The notes beneath the pieces were generated by a model. That model saw nothing but the letters and a program-made list of their open reading frames with translations. It did not search any database and was not told the origin of the DNA. A DNA stretch of 64,000 nucleotides from contig NW_006763135.1 of NCBI RefSeq assembly GCF_000264905.1, positions 971,179 through 1,035,178 of the forward strand, in the 5' to 3' direction. A program made the position numbers and the translations under genes. This document shows, piece by piece, positions 59,456 through 64,000 of this stretch (its first letter is position 1; the number at the start of each line of letters is the position of its first letter). Origin of the DNA: Stereum hirsutum FP-91666 SS1 (taxonomy: Eukaryota; Basidiomycota; Agaricomycetes; Russulales; Stereaceae).

Positions 59456-62400
59456 CTATACAGGGCCACTCTCATGCATATGATAATCTGAGTACCTATT
59501 GAGATAAAATGCCTTGAAAGCACGGTGTGATTCCCAGAATTTGAAGTCCTTCGGTAGGAGCATTTCACCATAAACACCGATGATGTGGCACGAGCGAACG
59601 ATACAGTCCAAATGAATAACACCCACCGCCCGTCTCCCATCCTCCTTCTCTGGCTGCACTATCCACATACCCGTCACTGAGTCTCTTTTATCACCAACAG
59701 GAAACATCCATTCCACGAGAGCGCACGGGTAGTCCTCCCCATCATGTGGCACACTCATGAACCTCAACACCCTTCCTACCACCATACCCTGCATAGGTTC
59801 GTCATCGCTTCCATAGTTGATGAGCACCGTGTCTCGCCGCTCATATCGACGAAACCATAAGGACGTGCTCCGTATAATCTCCGAGTGCATCCCCATTGGG
59901 CCTGCGAGTTCGCTGGGAGCATACCACTTCGCTCGTGCGCTGTGGTACAAGGCGATTTTGTCGTCGATCGTCGGACAGTCGCCCACGGGCATGTCTTCGG
60001 CATTCAGTTCTGGTTCGGGATATAGTTGGTCGAAGAGGAATCGGCGTATGAGGGTGACGAGCTCAGGGATACCAGTATCGTGGGCGAGATCTTCGGCGAA
60101 TGAACGAGAATCTGAACGACATAGATTAGTGTAATGCAAATTCTAAAAAGGCAAGGCTTACAATGCTCCTTTGCCAGCTCGACATCAATGGGTGCAGGCT
60201 TGTCGTCGTCGTCGTCGACATCAACTACCAGATCACCATTCTCGTAAGCATCACCCAGTTCTGACTCGTCCTCCTCATCCCCACCTTTGCCCGTTCCCGG
60301 GCGATGGTCCCCATACAATCCGACATCCTTGTACGCCGCCGTAACCACATCATCATTTAGCATTCCCCGAGCACCAAAATCTGCTCTCGCCGCTGCGATC
60401 TTCCCCATCCGAACATTTGCCATAACCATCCCGTGAAGAGCTTCTTGATTTCGACTTCCACGGCGCCATGGTTCCTTGACAGCGCGAATGTGCTTGGACT
60501 CGGTGATCGACGAACAGATGCCATTGGGTGAACCGAAGAGTCTGATACTGCGAACGTAATGGACCAGTGCGTGTTGGCGTGGAAGAGAGAAGCTCGTGCG
60601 AATCTGTTCGTCGACGAAGACCTGTCGGTAGTAATGAAATCTCGCCAGGGTCCGATCCATCTCCGCGAGAGATTCCTCAGTGTGGGAAGGGCGGCGTGCG
60701 AGATAGCAAAAGTCGAGGAAAGCGACGATAGCCTTGACGACCCGGTCGGGAACATGGCCAACGATAGCCGGAATAAATACCTAATTAATGAGACGAACCC
60801 ATAAATTAGACGTGAAGAACAGCGGTAAACTTGAACGTTGATGCACAGACCTTCATCAAAGCCTTTGAGTCATCACCTGTCCACTGCGTGAAACGTCGAC
60901 CAACTGGAAAGTAGCGAAGGCCTGGAAATGCAGGCACAGCCGAGATTCTGTAGTACGTATGGAAATCAGTCGGTTGTAATTTGAGCAATGCGGATATCTT
61001 ACCTCTTATCGATGTCGTCCATGATGACTTTTGCATCCTTCTCCGAGTTGGTTGCGTACACATACTGTTCGACCCATTCTACGAGGTGGTCCTTGAACGT
61101 GCCCTTCACGAGCTGATGAAGCAGGTCGGGAGTTAGGAGTTCGTGTATATCAGCACGTGGGAAGTGGTCTGTAAAAGGCTGCGGACGGTCCACTATGTCA
61201 GATAAAGCGAGAACGCGATGGCAAGAATGAAACGTACGATGACGTCGAACACAAGACCGTAAGCGTCCCACACCAACCCATGATCGTGATTGTACGTCTC
61301 CTTCAAGAGATGTGTGTGTTCGCGAAAGCGCGGATCACCGATATCGTCAAGCTCTTGTGGCGATGCAAGACACCTATATGAATTGTAAGCGAATGCGTGT
61401 GCAGAGAGAAACAGCCGCGAAGAGAAAATATGACTGCCTTACTTTGGACACCAGCCCGACACAATCCCCGCCAGGATGACTTGCTCTGGATAATCAGCGA
61501 TGAAGGGCCCGATCTCGTAGATGGCTTTCCGATAATGTCCGTCAGGACAGCGGACGAGCTCAGGTGTCGTCATTGCATCTCTGAGAGGCAGGAGCACTTG
61601 AGCGATGGACGCATGGTAGAGCTGCTTTTTGAAGAGACGAAACTCTGCATCGTCATCACTCTCGCGCTCAGCTATCATGATCAATTGAACACATCAGAGA
61701 TCGATCTACAAATAAGATTAAGACAGTTTTCAATGACGAACCTTTCGGTGAAGCGAGAAACGCGATCGGTATAAGCGCCTCACCGTGCGCACGTCGTACA
61801 TCATTATGAACATTTCCAGGGGAGGTATAAAGCGGATGATAGTCTTGATTACCCGTCGCCACCGATACAGTTGTTTTGTCCGCACCGAGGATGATGGGGA
61901 CCAGCATCGCGCCGTGAGTCGCAGGATCCTCCGCGATCTGCGACTAAAGTTGAAATGGATGGATATAAACTCGTGTAAAAGAAAGACGAGCTAGATAAAT
62001 CGCATACCGCTTTATCCCATGCCCAAATTGAAGACATTAAATCCGAGTATGTTCGCTTCCCCTTCACCCAGCGCTTGTACGGACGTGTATCGAATTTTCC
62101 ATCAAACTCCGGGCTGCTGATCATGCTGTGATAAGCCTGCCGGATATCCCGACAGTGGACAATGTATTCTTCGCGCTTCCAGGAAGGTGAGGAGTCGTCG
62201 ATTGGGCCATTCCAACGAACAATGAAGGACGTCCAAGGCGTCGGTCCGACCTTGATGGCGTCGATCGCGGCAAGGAGTTCGTCGTAGTTGTTGAAAAAAC
62301 CACCTTCTGAGCTAGCTTGCCCGTCCAGGATGCGCTGTGCTTTCATAATGTCGAGAAGGCGGTTTACTGAGGGCCGGGATGTCTGCTCGCCTTCATAGTG

Positions 62401-62643
62401 GTACTCAACGAAATCGAAGTTCGGCCTGGTGGTGAACGGGTCCCAGTTGGAGGTCCTGCGAAAGCGAACGGAGATGTTGAACGTAACGGAAGCGGTGTTG
62501 AGGTGAACGCAGGCGAACGGGAGGCGAAGGAAGATAGGGTTGGTACGGATGGAGATGGGATGGGGGTGGCAAACACGAGAACCGTCGTAGAGAGAGGGAA
62601 GGTTGGTGATGTGGAAGGCGAAAAGGACATCGTCGTTGGACAC
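59456..62643 (-). mobile_element. Plavaka-type (CACTA-related) transposase gene
   Basis: Eight exons: 62643-62008 (start uncertain), 61937-61742, 61671-61443, 61373-61238, 61178-61003, 60947-60851, 60780-60162 and 60111-59456, about 914 codons with every junction in phase and no stop. Plavaka marks are clear: FDTRPYKRWVKGKRTYSDL with SSIWAWDKA; LVPIILGADKTTVSVATGNQ, then [40 protein letters not shown] with [14 protein letters not shown]; and FPGLRYFPVGRRFTQWTGDD. ESKHIRAVKEPWRRGS and a C-terminal part with ALYHSARAKWYAPSELAGP follow. This is the DDE-type recombinase of a cut-and-paste DNA transposon common in agaricomycetes. The N-terminus may begin further out (ATG at 62777, WLDALLNDDDVDPERLR, another frame). 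Element ends are not defined; the right end may lie outside the window. Confidence 0.85.
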
Positions 62644-62839
62644 ACGGGCAAAGATAAGGCGCCACCTGTCAACGTCGACCGTAGACGCTCAGGATCGACG
62701 TCGTCGTCGTTGAGCAGTGCATCCAGCCAGGAAGGTATGTTCGGTCTAATCATATCTCCGTTGAATTTAGTGTTCATCTCGACAACCAGGTTCGGAGTGG
62801 CGAACAGAACTGTTGCGTGTACAGTTGACGACAGGGAGG

Positions 62840-63984
62840 ATGGAGGAGCCCGAATTGCCGCCAGTGCCGCCGGAGGACGAGGGTGCCAGTGCAGAGAATG
62901 AGGCTGAGGGTGCACAGAATGAGGTTGAGGGTGCAGAGAATGAGAGCGATGGTCGAAGTGGCCAAGAGGGTGAAGGAGACGGTAACGGCGGGGAACACTC
63001 CAAACCCAAACCAATGCCAGTAGCCTCAACGTGGACTCGCGCCGATGCTCCTGTTCTGAACGTTCGCATTCGCCGTCAAGGTGTGACCGACATTGGTCGC
63101 TATACACTTTTCTTGGTACGTTTGTTCTTTGGCTTTTCCTTTCACCTTCCTGAGATGAGCCGCCTTCCAGACCGAAGCTGTCGACCCAAAGTTTCCAAAG
63201 TATGTCGAGCACGCTACTTTGTACCAGCCGAACGTCTTCTCGTACGAGGGCTTCGATCCCAAGAGCATGGCCATAAACGAGCTTTGCCATTACACCACCC
63301 TTCAGCATTATGCGGAAGAGTTTCGGGTGTCCGCCATGGAACACAATCTTACGATTACTGGTAAGTTTTTCCTTTCTGTTCTTACAAACTTTCCTGACCT
63401 CTTGCATATTCATTTACCGTAGACTTCTCGGTGTGTGACTTCGACATTGCCGAGGAAGTTCAAGCTCCTGGGTGCAACGTGCGGAGGATATGGCTTCGGT
63501 GCTGCGCTCTCATCGAGCTGAAAAAGTTGCAGCACTATTCCGTCTCGACGGCCCACAAGCGTCCAGCAACCGCCCCGCCCGCTCTCATCAAAGATACTCT
63601 GGATGCATTTGGCCACTACATGCACACCCGCCGTGAAGACGAGTTTTGTGAAGGGTTCTCATGTAAGATACCATTGCTTGCCTCCTCCTTCCGATATACT
63701 CAATAATTATTAATGTGATGGCAGACCTCGTGAACTCAACTGAAGACGGTTCGGGGCGCGACAAGATCAGGATTGTATTCACGAACAAGCATTCCTCGTG
63801 AGTACATCTTCTCAGTTGGCGATGTGGGCCTCGGCTCATCCCATTCTTATCTGTATCACATCTCAGAATTAATGGCCGGCGAGCTTATTACGACGATGGT
63901 GGCGAGAAAAGGTTCAAGAAGACGCGGGGATACCACCGGTGCAACATGATCTGCGAAGGCTTGAGGCTAAACTTGCCTGAGTAA
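62840..63984 (+). CDS. Unknown protein divergent from the transposase, possible passenger gene
   Basis: Five exons: 62840-63115, 63171-63360, 63423-63662, 63725-63797 and 63867-63984, giving 298 aa with consistent phases and TAA at 63982-63984. Residues 1-65 are acidic with near-repeats (EAEGAQNEVEGAENE). The ordered rest contains TRADAPVLNVRIRRQGVTDI, LCHYTTLQHYAEEFRVSAME, CDFDIAEEVQAPGCNVRRIW, LKKLQHYSVSTAHKRPA and a basic end (GEKRFKKTRGYHRCNMICEG). I recognise no family. The ATG is about 197 bases from the first methionine of the transposase frame and 62 bases from the outer candidate ATG at 62777, so the two genes share a tiny divergent promoter. It could be a second gene carried by the transposon or a host gene next to the insertion. 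Confidence 0.7.
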
Positions 63985-64000
63985 CGCACCACACAGAGCA

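Noticed and set aside
59456..62643. Assignment as KDZ (Kyakuja-Dileera-Zisupton) transposase
   Set aside because: The motifs [28 protein letters not shown] and the C-terminal layout are those of Plavaka, not KDZ.
62398..62901. Plus-strand Gly/Glu/Val-rich frame over the transposase N-terminus
   Set aside because: Antisense of the transposase exon; composition is that of a reversed Pro/Ser-rich region.

Overview
The window is nuclear DNA of a filamentous basidiomycete, most likely an agaricomycete. Most genes are cut by many short introns (about 45-70 nt, GT-AG with occasional GC-AG), CDS are packed on both strands, and one region carries a Plavaka-type (CACTA-related) transposase, a lineage I know mainly from mushroom-forming fungi. 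I see no operons, rRNA, CRISPR or clear tRNA. Gene models were spliced by hand: each listed exon chain keeps reading phase from start to stop, but none is backed by transcripts.

Layout. 1-5.5 kb: the last exon of an unidentified gene, a seven-exon gene of unknown function (976-2830, +) and an unknown RGG-containing gene (3362-5499, -). 6.2-14 kb: delta-1-pyrroline-5-carboxylate dehydrogenase (-), a Reb1/TTF1-like Myb protein (-) and, divergent from it, an F-box protein (+). 14.4-24 kb: exocyst Sec15 (+), ARF1 GTPase (-), a multi-pass membrane protein (-) and a NAPE-PLD-like metallo-beta-lactamase (-). 24-30.5 kb: a giant nucleoporin gene, Nup188 (+). 31-36.5 kb: a Ser/Thr-rich type I membrane protein (+) and coatomer delta subunit (+). 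36.5-40.6 kb: about 4 kb almost free of convincing genes. 40.6-47.8 kb: a Cys-rich putative zinc-binding protein (+), a coiled-coil protein (-), the recombination mediator Swi5 (+) and an RCC1-repeat protein (-). 48.9-52.7 kb: a 26-exon oligopeptide (OPT) transporter (+). 53.0-55.4 kb: a nested fold-back repeat next to a broken F-box-like gene. 57-58.3 kb: a disordered KEN-box protein (-). 59.2-64 kb: a Plavaka transposase (-) with short inverted subterminal-like repeats at its 3' side and, only about 60-200 bp from its 5' end, a divergent gene of unknown function (+).

Working together. Most recognised genes are conserved housekeeping genes rather than one pathway. ARF1 and delta-COP act together in COPI coat formation at the Golgi, and Sec15 acts later in exocytosis, but they are probably neighbours by chance. 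The accessory part is 53-64 kb, where repeats, a pseudogene, a transposase and a possible passenger gene occur together. The most unusual signals are the overlapping palindromes at 53035-54041, the divergent gene beside the transposase, and exon-intron oddities: an 11-nt exon in ARF1, an ATG-only exon in delta-COP, three GC-AG introns, and an in-frame intron hidden inside the Nup188 reading frame.
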